The notes under the pieces are model-generated. The model searched no databases, was not told the origin of the DNA, and saw only the letters and a list, made by a program, of their open reading frames with translations. From Vibrio sp. 14G-20 (lineage in GTDB: Bacteria; Pseudomonadota; Gammaproteobacteria; Enterobacterales; Vibrionaceae), in the NCBI RefSeq assembly GCF_026241515.1, contig NZ_JAPHPW010000006.1, forward strand, positions 171,645 to 235,644: a DNA stretch of 64,000 nt. Reading direction: 5' to 3'. Below are positions 7,430 to 16,292 of this stretch, piece by piece (within the stretch, counting starts at the first letter, position 1; every line of letters begins with the position of its first letter). The translations under genes were made by a program, and so were the position numbers.

Positions 7430-9705
7430 TGTCGGCTACTCAATCATTTCCATTAACTCTGCTCGCAAGTTCGATTACGGGTGCTTTACTGGCTGTCAGC
7501 AGTTTTGCTGTTAATGCGGAAGACTTTTCTGCCACCACGCAAGAGCAACAACCTTCTGAAGTCGAGGTTTCTGGCTTTAGTACGCCAACGCTAAAACACT
7601 CTCAAACCAATTTTGGTGGTGTAGGTTTAATGCAAATGCCCACCGCGCGTATGGCTCCAGAAGGCGAATTCAACTTAAGTGCATCGTTCAATAACGAATA
7701 TTATTTTTATAACGTTAGCCTGCAATTGATGCCTTGGTTAGAAACCACCATTCGCTATACCCAAGTTCAAGATCTGCTTTATAACGGTGGCGGGGATCAA
7801 GATTGCTCGCAAAACTCATTCAGTGGTTGTAATACGCTTGCTGACAAAGGCATCGATTTTAAAGTTCGCTTAATGGAAGAGGGCTACTACTTACCAGAGC
7901 TTTCCGTTGGAGTGCGTGACTTTGGTGGTACGGGCCTTTTTGATGGTGAATTTGTCGCGGCGAGCAAACGATTTGGCCCACTTGATGTCACGTTAGGCAT
8001 GGGTTGGGGCTACATGGGCACCAGTGGTAACTTTACCAATCCATTCTGTAAAGCCAGTGACAGATTTTGTGAACGACCGTCTGACTTCAAAGGCAACGGT
8101 GGCAGCGTCGATTTTGAGCGTTGGTTCAAGGGCGATGCAGCTATTTATGGTGGCCTAGAATATCAAACGCCCTATAAGCCATTAACGCTTAAGCTTGAAT
8201 ACGACAGCAATGACTATTCACAAGATTACCCAGTGGTACGTGGTGGTGTTGATATGACTCAGCATACCCCTTGGAATGTGGGCGCTTTGTATCGCTTTAG
8301 TGATTGGGCGACAGCAAAAGTCAGTTATGAACGTGGTGACACCCTAACCATGGGGTTTGATTTAACCACCAACTTTAATGAAATAGCCTCCGTGTGGCGA
8401 GATACCGAAGCGGCAACTTTGCGACCAAGCGAAACAAGCAGCATGGATGACGTTGAACTGGCCAAGTTAACGGAAGAACTTGAGACCGTTGCAGGTTATG
8501 AGCAAGCGCAGATCTTGGTCGACGACAATACGCTGATTGTGAAAGGCGAGCAGGTGAAATACCGCAATCGAGAAGTTGCGCTGGAACGTGGTGCAACGGT
8601 GATTGCCAACCATGTCCCTGACTATATTGACACCTATAAGATCGTTGAAACCAGCAACGCAGGCGAGTTAAATCAAACCGCTATCGATGCCAATCAATTT
8701 AAGCAAGTCGCTACATACCAGTATTTGGACTCGGATATTCAAGACGCTGTGCAGCTAAGTGATGTCGAATCGAAATCGGCGCTCACTTATCACGACGGCA
8801 AAGAACGTTTCGATGTGTCTGTCGCGCCCAACTTGGCACAATCTTTTGGATCTGCGGAAGATTTTTACCTATATGCTCTAGGCTTATACACCAATGCGTC
8901 TTTCTGGGCGACCAACAATGTTGAGCTGTCTGGCTCTTTGTATATTAACTTGATCGACAACTACGATAAATTTAATTATGAAATTCCAACAGATGGCACA
9001 GCGCAAACGCCACGAGTTCGAACGCTTTTCCGTTCTTACGTTGACGAACCGGTTCGTTTAGACCGCTTGCAACTGACGTGGTTCGAAGACTACGGCAGCG
9101 GTATCTATACCCAAGCTTACGGTGGCTACCTAGAGAGCATGTTTGCGGGTGTGGGTGGTGAAGTACTTTACCGCCCATACAACAGTAACTGGGCAATTGG
9201 TGCCGACATGACAGCCATCAGTCAGCGCGACCCAGAAAGTTGGTTTGGTACGTTTGATGAAGAACTGCAATACCATGAAAAAGATCAGGCTTACTACAAG
9301 GTGATTGATAAAGGCACCACCGGGTTCGTTACCGGTTACTACATGCCGCAGTGGGATTTCTTAAGTGACACTTTATTTAAAGTCGGTGTGGGTAAATTCT
9401 TAGCGGGAGATATCGGTACTCGTATCGATTTCTCGAAGCAGTTCAAGAGCGGTGTTATCGCCGGCGCCTTTGTCAGCTTAACCGACATGACGACAGAAGA
9501 GTACGGTGAAGGCAGTTACACCAAAGGCTTTTACGTATCGATTCCATTTGATTTAATCACGGTTAAGCCAAGCTCAAGCCGTTCACAATTCACATGGCAA
9601 CCGCTGACTCGTGATGGTGGACAAGTGCTGAATAAGCAATACAACTTGTTCGATCAAACCGACGCTCGCTCACCTTGGTTCCAAAGACCAAGTAGCGTGA
9701 AGTAG
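7429..9705 (+). CDS. gfcD: GfcD/YjbH family outer-membrane protein
   Basis: This is a 758-residue YjbH-family protein with a signal peptide (cleavage near residue 30, after VNA). The long body is rich in alternating aromatic and polar residues, as in outer-membrane beta barrels, and begins with NFGGVGLMQMPTARMAPEGE, the family signature. The barrel-like portions flank a central soluble part around residues 330-430. The family accompanies polysaccharide export operons and is thought to form an outer-membrane channel. It is followed by a repeat array in its own sense. Confidence 0.88.
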   Translation: MSATQSFPLTLLASSITGALLAVSSFAVNAEDFSATTQEQQPSEVEVSGFSTPTLKHSQTNFGGVGLMQMPTARMAPEGEFNLSASFNNEYYFYNVSLQLMPWLETTIRYTQVQDLLYNGGGDQDCSQNSFSGCNTLADKGIDFKVRLMEEGYYLPELSVGVRDFGGTGLFDGEFVAASKRFGPLDVTLGMGWGYMGTSGNFTNPFCKASDRFCERPSDFKGNGGSVDFERWFKGDAAIYGGLEYQTPYKPLTLKLEYDSNDYSQDYPVVRGGVDMTQHTPWNVGALYRFSDWATAKVSYERGDTLTMGFDLTTNFNEIASVWRDTEAATLRPSETSSMDDVELAKLTEELETVAGYEQAQILVDDNTLIVKGEQVKYRNREVALERGATVIANHVPDYIDTYKIVETSNAGELNQTAIDANQFKQVATYQYLDSDIQDAVQLSDVESKSALTYHDGKERFDVSVAPNLAQSFGSAEDFYLYALGLYTNASFWATNNVELSGSLYINLIDNYDKFNYEIPTDGTAQTPRVRTLFRSYVDEPVRLDRLQLTWFEDYGSGIYTQAYGGYLESMFAGVGGEVLYRPYNSNWAIGADMTAISQRDPESWFGTFDEELQYHEKDQAYYKVIDKGTTGFVTGYYMPQWDFLSDTLFKVGVGKFLAGDIGTRIDFSKQFKSGVIAGAFVSLTDMTTEEYGEGSYTKGFYVSIPFDLITVKPSSSRSQFTWQPLTRDGGQVLNKQYNLFDQTDARSPWFQRPSSVK

Positions 9706-9715
9706 ATTTAGGGGC

Positions 9716-9842
9716 AGATACGAGTAACGGGATGCGAGATACGAAGAGCGAGAAAAGATAGATATGGGTAACGAGTAGCGAGATACGAAGAGCGAGAAAA
9801 GATAGATATGGGTAACGAGTAACGAGATACGAAGAGCAAGGA
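9716..9842 (+). repeat. Polarised repeat array after gfcD (plus sense)
   Basis: Three units of the AGATGCGAGTAACG family include a nearly exact 58-bp duplication (GAGAAAAGATAGATATGGGTA occurs twice). The array reads in the gfcD sense and starts 10 bases after its stop codon. Confidence 0.85.
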
Positions 9843-9856
9843 AAGAGCAGAACCTC

Positions 9857-10047
9857 TCACCTGCTCTTAGGCTCTTAAGCTTTTCGTATCTCGTTTACCC
9901 GTATCTCTATACTGCTCTTTAGTATCCCGCATCTGCCCTTAAGCTCTTCGCATCTCGTTTACCCGTATCTCTATACTGCTCTTTAGAATCCCGCATCTGC
10001 TCTTAAGCTCTTCGTATCTCGTTTACTCGCATCTCGATACTGCTCTT
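9857..10047 (-). repeat. Polarised repeat array facing the gfcD array (minus sense)
   Basis: Three to four units lie in opposite orientation to the preceding block, making a large inverted repeat between gfcD and the wza leader. In most other places a minus-sense block follows a minus-strand gene. Here the only candidate is a 68-codon frame at 10046-10252 that I do not accept as a gene. Confidence 0.85.
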
Positions 10048-10138
10048 ATCTACCCTTTAACCATTCAACTAGGTTGATAATAAGCACAGATTGTGGATAA
10101 TGCTTACGCAATAAAATAACCGCGTGAAAGTACGGTCT

Positions 10139-10168
10139 TTGACACGGTTTGCGACAAAAAACTTCTAT
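10139..10168 (+). promoter_or_regulatory. Possible promoter of the wza leader
   Basis: TTGACA is a perfect -35 element. The best -10 at 18-bp spacing is TTCTAT, which is weak, so an activator would be expected. It lies about 35 bases before the JUMPstart element, a suitable place for the leader transcript. Confidence 0.3.
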
Positions 10169-10203
10169 CTCAATTCCAAATAGATAGAGGCACATTAACA
10201 ACG

Positions 10204-10242
10204 CAGTGTGATGTCGCGGAATATCAAGGGGCGGTAGCGTCC
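10204..10242 (+). promoter_or_regulatory. JUMPstart element with ops (RfaH recruitment)
   Basis: The 39-bp span begins CAGTG and ends with GGCGGTAGCGT at 10230-10240, an exact match to the ops consensus, with the same 26-base distance between the two parts as in the classical JUMPstart. RfaH binds the paused polymerase at ops and suppresses termination in long polysaccharide operons. It precedes wza by about 150 bases. Between it and wza nothing else is evident. Confidence 0.88.
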
Positions 10243-10393
10243 CACTTTTCAATCGTAATTGGGAGTAAGATCACAGCTTTTTCACTCCCTAGCTCTATTA
10301 AATACTGCGTAGCTGATAAAATGACTCGCTTAACTTCCTTTGGGTATCTTTTGGGATATCACGACACATTCCGTTTCTATGAACTTGGTTAAA

Positions 10394-11530
10394 ATGAAGA
10401 TTAATAAAAATCGCCTCCTTATAGCGCTCCTTCCTGCATTGCTCGCAGGCTGTACGACTCCAGGAACACACCTTTCGACTGACAATAAGAATGTGATTCA
10501 GCCTTCAGAGGAACAACAAGAGTCTGATATTTCTGATGTGGTCAATCTTTACCCACTCACGGCTCAAACGGTATCAAGCTACCGAAATGAATCTTTATTG
10601 GTTTCACAAGCTAACCCTGAGTTAGACGTTGATATCGCCAAATATGAATACCAAGTTGGCGTGGGTGATATCCTAAATATCACCATTTGGGATCACCCTG
10701 AGTTGACCATTCCTGCGGGTTCTTACCGTAGCAGTACCGAAGCGGGCAACTGGGTTCATGCTGATGGCACAATCTTCTACCCTTACATTGGTACCGTTGA
10801 AGTCGCCGGTAAAACCGTACGTGAAGTGCGCACTGATATTGCAAACCGCTTAGCGAAATACATTGAAAGCCCTCAGGTTGATGTTAACGTTGCTGCCTTC
10901 CGCTCTAAGAAAACCTACATTACCGGTGAAGTTTCAAAGCCTGGCCAACAAGCGATTACCAATATCCCTTTAACATTATTGGATGCAGTGAACCGCTCTG
11001 GTGGTTTATCTGAAGACGCCGACTGGCGTAATGTTTCATTAACCCGCAATGGCGTGGAAGAGAACCTTTCGCTTTATGGTTTGATGCAGCGTGGTGACCT
11101 AACGCAAAACCGCTTATTGCAAGCCGGTGATATTGTTCACGTGCCGCGTAACGACAATCAAAAAGTATTTGTTATGGGTGAAGTGAATGACCCACAACTG
11201 TTGAAAATCGACCGTGTCGGCATGAGTTTAACGGAAGCACTGAGCAACGTTGGCGGCATTAACCAATTAACGGCAGATGCCACGGGCGTGTTCGTGATTC
11301 GCACTTCTGATGATAAATCTGAACGCATGGCCGATATCTACCAACTCAATATGGAAGATGCCTCTGCATTGGTGATTGGCACCGAGTTTGATTTAAAACC
11401 TTACGACATTGTTTATGTTACCGCCGCGCCAATCAGCCGTTGGAACCGTGTTATCGGGCAGCTTGTACCGACCATTTCTGGCTTCAATGACCTAACCGAA
11501 GGTGTGTTACGTATCCGTAATTGGCCTTAG
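10394..11530 (+). CDS. wza: Outer-membrane polysaccharide export lipoprotein Wza (GfcE)
   Basis: Wza is the octameric outer-membrane translocon for capsular polysaccharide. The lipobox LLAGC gives a lipidated Cys near residue 20. The Poly_export domain starts around [19 protein letters not shown], two SLBB domains follow, and the C-terminal amphipathic helix ends in RIRNWP. From the chosen ATG the length is 379 residues, as for E. coli Wza. Upstream ATG (10379) and TTG (10340) codons would add a charged tail before the signal peptide and lack ribosome sites. A terminator lies between it and wzb. Confidence 0.95.
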   Translation: MKINKNRLLIALLPALLAGCTTPGTHLSTDNKNVIQPSEEQQESDISDVVNLYPLTAQTVSSYRNESLLVSQANPELDVDIAKYEYQVGVGDILNITIWDHPELTIPAGSYRSSTEAGNWVHADGTIFYPYIGTVEVAGKTVREVRTDIANRLAKYIESPQVDVNVAAFRSKKTYITGEVSKPGQQAITNIPLTLLDAVNRSGGLSEDADWRNVSLTRNGVEENLSLYGLMQRGDLTQNRLLQAGDIVHVPRNDNQKVFVMGEVNDPQLLKIDRVGMSLTEALSNVGGINQLTADATGVFVIRTSDDKSERMADIYQLNMEDASALVIGTEFDLKPYDIVYVTAAPISRWNRVIGQLVPTISGFNDLTEGVLRIRNWP

Positions 11531-11549
11531 GCTAAGATAGATTAATCTT

Positions 11550-11580
11550 CAGGTCACATTTCACGTGTGACCTGATTTTT
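11550..11580 (+). terminator. Intrinsic terminator between wza and wzb
   Basis: The stem CAGGTCACA / TGTGACCTG is followed by ATTTTTTAT. It lies inside the export operon downstream of the JUMPstart, so it is a likely target for RfaH-dependent readthrough and sets the wza to wzb-wzc ratio. Confidence 0.75.
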
Positions 11581-11648
11581 TATATTTATAAGTGAGTCAA
11601 TTTTATAAATGCGCTCGGTTTACGAAAAACTAACGTCATAAGTGAATT

Positions 11649-12089
11649 ATGTTTAATAAAATTTTAGTCGTCTGCGTGGGTAATATTTGCCGTTCCCCGA
11701 CAGGAGAGCGCGTTCTTCAAAAGTTGCTTCCCAACAAAGAGGTGGCCTCTGCAGGTATTGCTGCCGAAAAAAGTCGCTTAATTGGTAAGCCAGCAGATGA
11801 AACGGCGATTTTGATTGCCTCTGAAAATGGTGTCGATGTTGAAAATCACCAGTCTCAACAAGTCACACCGCAGCTTTGTGCTCAGTATGATTTGATCTTG
11901 GTGATGGAGAAGGGCCATTTAGAAGCGCTCACTCAAATATCACCAGAAGCGCGTGGTAAAACCATGTTGTTTGGCCAGTGGATTGGTCAGAAAGACATTC
12001 CTGATCCGCATCGTCAAAGCCGTGAAGCGTTTGAATATGCTTACAAACTGATTGACGAAGCCGCACAAGCTTGGGTGAAAAAGCTTTAG
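11649..12089 (+). CDS. wzb: Low-molecular-weight protein-tyrosine phosphatase Wzb (Etp)
   Basis: This cytoplasmic phosphatase dephosphorylates the C-terminal tyrosines of Wzc, a cycle needed for polymer export. The P-loop CVGNICRS (Cys9-x5-Arg15-Ser) and the general-acid Asp in DIPDP near residue 118 are present. The length of 146 residues is typical. It lies between wza and wzc as in group 1 and 4 capsule operons. The 193 bases after it hold a short AGATAAG tandem repeat (12090-12116) and no gene. Confidence 0.95.
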   Translation: MFNKILVVCVGNICRSPTGERVLQKLLPNKEVASAGIAAEKSRLIGKPADETAILIASENGVDVENHQSQQVTPQLCAQYDLILVMEKGHLEALTQISPEARGKTMLFGQWIGQKDIPDPHRQSREAFEYAYKLIDEAAQAWVKKL

Positions 12090-12116
12090 ATAAGAGATAA
12101 GAGATAAGAGATAAGA
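12090..12116 (+). repeat. 7-bp tandem repeat after wzb
   Basis: AGATAAG occurs about four times in tandem directly after the wzb stop codon. It is a simple-sequence tract of no evident function in the wzb-wzc gap. Confidence 0.7.
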
Positions 12117-12282
12117 AAGTTAAGCGTTAGCCAAAGCTCGTAAGCTTTCTATATAGCCAGTCAAGCTTTAGAGATACCCAGCTAAGCTATGTGAATAGCC
12201 ATTAATAGAATCATATAAAAGAGAAGCACATAAGCCGTATTTAACTTCTCTTCAAAATACTAGTTTAGGAAGTAGTAATCTG

Positions 12283-14454
12283 ATGACAACACAACCATCT
12301 CAGCAATCACACACAGATAACTCTGATGAGATAGATCTAGGGAAACTGCTTGGTATCTTATTAGATGCTAAATGGTTAATCATACTGACCACATTTGTTT
12401 TTGCTGTGCTTGGTATTGCGTTTGCCCTGCTTTCGACACCCATTTACAAAGCGGATGCGCTGATTCAAATTGAAGAGAAGAGCTCTGGTGGCATTTCTTC
12501 TATGGTCGGCGATATGGGCGAGTTGTTTTCTCAAGAGTCTTCTGCCACGACAGAAGTGGAGATCATTAAATCTCGTATGATCTTGGGCGAAACGGTTGAT
12601 AAATTCAATTTAACCACCGTAACCGCACCGAGTTATGCACCGATTGTTGGTAAAGGGTTCGCACGCTTAACTGGCGATATCAACCACATTGCCGTGAGTC
12701 GTTTTGCGTTGCCAAGCTATGCGAGCGCTTACGCGCACACGATTCAGATTCTTGATGCTGAAAAAGGCACTTACCAACTAGTTCGTGACGATGAACGCGT
12801 TATCTTGAAGGGTAAAGTGGGTGAGCTCGCGACAGCAGACGATTACAGCTTGTTTGTGGCCGGTTTTGAATCGCATAACGATTTTGAATTCTCGATTGGC
12901 AAGCGTAGCCGACTAGAAGCGATTGAATGGTTGAAAGCTTCTTTGTCTCTGTCTGAGCAAGGTAAGCAAACCGGCATTTTGAAGCTAAGCTTTGAAGGCG
13001 AAAACAAGCAACAGATCTCTGAAATACTTAACCACATTAGCCAGATCTACTTCTTACAAAATGTGAAGCGTAATTCAGCGGAAGCAGAGAAGAGCTTATC
13101 TTTCTTAGAAAGCCATCTTCCAGGCATCAAATCTGAGTTAACCGGCTATGAAGACGTACTAAACAATTACCGCCAAGAGAACGAATCGATCGATTTGGGC
13201 TTAGAAGCACAGTCAACCTTGAAGGTAATGGTTGAGCTTGAAGCACAATTGAATGAGCTGACGTTCAAAGAGAGCGAAATCAGCCAACGTTTCACTAAAG
13301 ATCACCCAGCATACAAGGCATTGCTTGATAAGCGCAAAACGCTATTGGGCGAAAAAGAGCGCTTAAACAAGCAAGTGCAAAAGCTGCCAAAAACACAACG
13401 TGAAGTACTGCGTATGACACGTGACGTAGAAGTAAACCAACAAATCTACATCCAGCTTTTAAACAAGGTTCAAGAGCTGAGCATTATCAAAGCTGGTACG
13501 GTGGGTAACGTTCGTATCTTAGATGACGCTCAAGCGTATGCTGGCGCAGTTAAACCGAAGAAGCCATTGATTGTTGTGTTAGCAACGCTACTCGGTGGCA
13601 TGTTAAGTGTCGCGTTTGTGTTAGTAAAAGCGGCGTTCCACCGAGGTGTTGAAAACCCAGATCAAATCGAACAAATTGGCCTGCCAGTTTACGCAGCGGT
13701 ACCAAAATCTGATTTGCAGATAGAACTAACAAACCGCTTTAAATCGAAGAAAAAGCAGACCAAAGGGACTCAAGCGCTGCTTGCTGAATCTAACCCTGCG
13801 GATCTGTCGGTTGAAGCACTGCGTGGCCTTCGTACCAGCTTGCACTTCGCGATGTTAGAAGCGAAAAATAACGTTCTGATGATTTCAGGCCCTGCACCGG
13901 GTATCGGTAAATCATTCATCTCGACCAACTTTGCCGCAGTAGCAGCAAAAACAGGCCAAAAGGTGTTGTTGATTGATGCCGATATGCGTAAAGGTTACCT
14001 ACAACAAAGCTTTGGTGTGAATTGGGACAACGGCCTTTCTGATGTATTGAGCGGTAAGCAAGAGTTCGCTCAATCTGTTAAAACAACACCGGTCGAAAAC
14101 CTAGATATTCTTACTCGTGGCCAAGTGCCACCCAACCCATCTGAGCTGCTGATGCACCCACGCTTTGCAGAGCTAATGGAATGGGCATCGAAAGAATATG
14201 ACTTGGTGATTGTTGATACTCCGCCTGTACTTGCAGTAACCGACCCAAGTATTGTTGGCGCCTTTGCGGGTACCACATTAATGGTTGCGCGTTATGGCCA
14301 AAACACCATTAAAGAGATTGATGTGGCTCGTCACCGCTTCGAACAATCGGGTATCGAAGTGAAAGGCGTTATCTTCAACGCCATCGAGAAGAAAGCATCA
14401 AGCTCATACGGCTACGGTTACTACAACTACACGTATTCGAGCGACAAAAAATAA
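12283..14454 (+). CDS. wzc: Capsule tyrosine autokinase Wzc (Etk)
   Basis: This is an inner-membrane polysaccharide co-polymerase and BY-kinase that controls chain length and couples to Wza. The Wzz domain lies between two membrane segments at about residues 32-55 and 424-447, with a coiled coil in the periplasmic part. The kinase domain has Walker A GPAPGIGKS, Walker A-prime VLLIDADMRKG and Walker B DLVIVDTPPV. The Tyr cluster at the C-terminus (SYGYGYYNYTY) holds the autophosphorylation sites removed by Wzb. The length of 723 residues is typical. A repeat array follows. Confidence 0.95.
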   Translation: MTTQPSQQSHTDNSDEIDLGKLLGILLDAKWLIILTTFVFAVLGIAFALLSTPIYKADALIQIEEKSSGGISSMVGDMGELFSQESSATTEVEIIKSRMILGETVDKFNLTTVTAPSYAPIVGKGFARLTGDINHIAVSRFALPSYASAYAHTIQILDAEKGTYQLVRDDERVILKGKVGELATADDYSLFVAGFESHNDFEFSIGKRSRLEAIEWLKASLSLSEQGKQTGILKLSFEGENKQQISEILNHISQIYFLQNVKRNSAEAEKSLSFLESHLPGIKSELTGYEDVLNNYRQENESIDLGLEAQSTLKVMVELEAQLNELTFKESEISQRFTKDHPAYKALLDKRKTLLGEKERLNKQVQKLPKTQREVLRMTRDVEVNQQIYIQLLNKVQELSIIKAGTVGNVRILDDAQAYAGAVKPKKPLIVVLATLLGGMLSVAFVLVKAAFHRGVENPDQIEQIGLPVYAAVPKSDLQIELTNRFKSKKKQTKGTQALLAESNPADLSVEALRGLRTSLHFAMLEAKNNVLMISGPAPGIGKSFISTNFAAVAAKTGQKVLLIDADMRKGYLQQSFGVNWDNGLSDVLSGKQEFAQSVKTTPVENLDILTRGQVPPNPSELLMHPRFAELMEWASKEYDLVIVDTPPVLAVTDPSIVGAFAGTTLMVARYGQNTIKEIDVARHRFEQSGIEVKGVIFNAIEKKASSSYGYGYYNYTYSSDKK

Positions 14455-14460
14455 AGGCTA

Positions 14461-14596
14461 AAGAGCAGTAACGAGATGCGAGTAACCGGGTAAACGAAGA
14501 GCTGAAAGGCAGATGCGGGATTCGAGTTATCGAGTAGCGAAAAGATAAGAGCTAAAGGGTAGATACGAGGTTCGAGTGGCGAGATACGAAAAGCGC
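14461..14596 (+). repeat. Polarised repeat array after wzc (plus sense)
   Basis: Three degenerate units read in the wzc sense, starting a few bases after the stop codon. They face the minus-sense block that follows. Confidence 0.8.
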
Positions 14597-14597
14597 C

Positions 14598-14640
14598 GCT
14601 CTTCGAATCTCGTTTACTCGTATCTTATCTCTTCAGCTAA
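14598..14640 (-). repeat. Polarised repeat unit (minus sense)
   Basis: A single unit in the reverse sense directly abuts the plus-sense array, forming the tip of an inverted repeat. Confidence 0.7.
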
Positions 14641-14656
14641 TAGTAAAAAATAACGG

Positions 14657-14779
14657 CGTCATTCCCTACAGCGAGGCACGAGCGTGATAGGGAATCTCTT
14701 TTCGTCGTGAGTACCAAGCATGTAAATTGGACATGACATTGAGATTCCAGATATTTCGTTCCTCAATTCTAGAATGACG
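14657..14779. mobile_element. MITE-like 123-bp element, copy 2
   Basis: It has the same length and internal order as the element at 149-271, with ends CGTCATTCC and AGAATGACG (one changed base). Like copy 1 it sits inside a field of polarised repeats between convergent genes. Confidence 0.6.
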
Positions 14780-14820
14780 GATTCTAATCGGGGCAAGTTC
14801 AAAAGTTATCCAATGTTCAT

Positions 14821-15062
14821 CTCTGCTTTTCCGCTCTTCAAATCTCGCTACTCGTTACTCGTATCTATTCTTTATTCACCCTCATCTGCTTTTTAAGCTC
14901 TTCGCATCTCGTTTACTCGTTACCCGCATCCGCTCTTAAGCCTTTCGCATCACGTTTACCCGATACCCGCATCTGCTTTTCAGGCTCCTCGCATCCCGTT
15001 TACCCGTTACCCTCATCTGCTCTTTTAGCTCTTCGCATCCCGTTTACTCGTTACTCGTATCT
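14821..15062 (-). repeat. Polarised repeat array after the holin-like gene (minus sense)
   Basis: About five units read in the minus sense and end at the stop codon of the minus-strand holin-like gene. The stop TAG lies inside the repeat edge AGTAGATACGAG. Confidence 0.8.
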
Positions 15063-15396
15063 ACTTCTTTATAACCCCTCCCGTTAAATACAATCCAATC
15101 GCCGCTAACACCGGATAGCCAAACGCTTCATTGGTCATTTCCCCCAACGGCTTCCAATCGTAGCCGTGCATACAACCCAAAATTACCATCACATGCAATG
15201 CCACATAAGGAATGGTGAACAACAACACAATGTAGCGTTGTACCAACTTAAAAGGTTCATACGCCTTAAGCAGTGCCAGCTTGTGCTTCGCTTTTTCTTC
15301 ATCAGTAAAAAACATCGCATCTCCTGTGTTGGTGAGTGCATCTAACCCCTTGCTAATAGAAGACTGGCTCCCGAATATTCTCTCGAACAATGTCAT
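15061..15396 (-). CDS. Holin-like small membrane protein (phage type)
   Basis: This 111-residue protein has a charged amphipathic N-terminal half (DEEKAKHKLALLKAYEPFK), a strong membrane segment at about residues 53-76 and a second at about 92-108 ending in a Lys pair. The layout resembles the phage and gene-transfer-agent holins with an N-terminal partly buried helix (Holin_3TMs type). The ribosome site AAGGAG lies five bases before the ATG and is the best in the neighbourhood. Together with the T7-lysozyme-like amidase upstream it forms a lysis pair. The function is inferred from size, topology and neighbour. Confidence 0.65.
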   Translation of the reverse strand: MTLFERIFGSQSSISKGLDALTNTGDAMFFTDEEKAKHKLALLKAYEPFKLVQRYIVLLFTIPYVALHVMVILGCMHGYDWKPLGEMTNEAFGYPVLAAIGLYLTGGVIKK

Positions 15397-15445
15397 ACTG
15401 CTCCTTGGTTTATTGATGGTTATATACCGCCTTTCTTGCCTTTCT

Positions 15446-15499
15446 CGTCATTCCGCCATTCTGTTGCTTTAGAGGCGAGGAACGAAGTGTCTGGAATCT
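15446..15499. mobile_element. Short relative of the 123-bp MITE-like element
   Basis: It begins CGTCATTCC and ends CTGGAATCT, with the inner word GCGAGGAACGAAGTGT related to the right half of the 123-bp copies. It lies between the amidase and holin-like genes. Confidence 0.5.
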
Positions 15500-15675
15500 G
15501 CTTTTAGTCTCTTCGCCACTCGTTTGCCCGTCACCCGCATCCGCTCTTAATCTCTTCGCATCTCGTTCACTCGTATCCCGCTACTGCTCTTCAAGCTTTT
15601 CGCTACTCGTTTACCCGTCACTCGCATCCGCTCTTAGTCTCTTCGCACCTCGTTTACTCGCATCCCGCATCTGCT
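15498..15675 (-). repeat. Polarised repeat array after the amidase gene (minus sense)
   Basis: Three to four units read in the amidase sense. The first unit overlaps the end of the gene, supplying its last codons and TAA. Confidence 0.85.
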
Positions 15676-16292
15676 TTTATCTCCATAACCGGACACGCTT
15701 TATTCACGCCCCAATCTTTATGCCCCTTAACATTCTCATCTGAAATCAAGAACTGCTCTTGCAACGCAGCCATTAAACCAAACAGTGCCTTACGCTGCGC
15801 AAGCGTGAAGTTATCTTCCGGCTGCAGAGCAGCATTACAGCCGCCGACCATACAAATCCCAATATTGCTCTTGTTGTGTCCTTTCACATGCGCGCCGGTT
15901 TGCGACAACGGCCTGCCCAATTGGATATCCCCATTGCGACGAACCACAAAGTGATACCCGACATCGCGCCAGCCTTTCTTTTTATGCCATCGGCGAATCT
16001 CGGCTACGTCTACATCTTGCTGTGGCGGCGTGGCGCTGCAATGCACCGTAATAAAAGAGTAGGGCGGGCAATGAGGCAAACGAAGTAAAACCGAAACCAA
16101 GCTGAAAGAATAAGATGCTGAAGGCAAACAAGGATCTAACGAAGGAATGAGCTCCACCTTGCTAGCCCGCTGTTGCGAGTCAATTCGTTCTTTGGTGCAA
16201 GCCTGTTTTTGCGAACAATCCCGCTCTTGCAAAGCAGATTCCTCTATCCGCTTGTGTGGAACTCGATCAGTTGCTGGTGGAGTGTTTGGCAA
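15654..16292 (-). CDS. T7-lysozyme-type N-acetylmuramoyl-L-alanine amidase (endolysin-like)
   Basis: This zinc amidase cleaves the MurNAc-L-Ala bond of peptidoglycan. The domain spans residues 78-206 and aligns along its length with T7 lysozyme: HCSAT (zinc His84), GYHF (Tyr113, same 29-residue spacing), His191 in KGHKD, and Lys198 and Cys200 in NKACP. All zinc and catalytic residues are kept, so it is probably active. A 75-residue N-terminal extension, not found in T7 lysozyme, is charged and ends in a mildly hydrophobic stretch. There is no signal peptide, so it would need a holin for release. The start is TTG, with GAGGA seven bases upstream. It overlaps the preceding gene by 49 bases. The last residues (KADAGCE) are encoded by an intergenic repeat. 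Confidence 0.88.
   Translation of the reverse strand: MPNTPPATDRVPHKRIEESALQERDCSQKQACTKERIDSQQRASKVELIPSLDPCLPSASYSFSLVSVLLRLPHCPPYSFITVHCSATPPQQDVDVAEIRRWHKKKGWRDVGYHFVVRRNGDIQLGRPLSQTGAHVKGHNKSNIGICMVGGCNAALQPEDNFTLAQRKALFGLMAALQEQFLISDENVKGHKDWGVNKACPVMEIKADAGCE

Noticed and set aside
10046..10252. A 68-codon minus-strand open frame ending at a repeat edge (TAAGAGCAG), which by the polarity rule could be a gene
   Set aside because: It covers the JUMPstart and the likely leader promoter of wza on the other strand, has no ribosome site I can support and no recognisable family. The stop falls in the repeat edge by chance in one frame of three.
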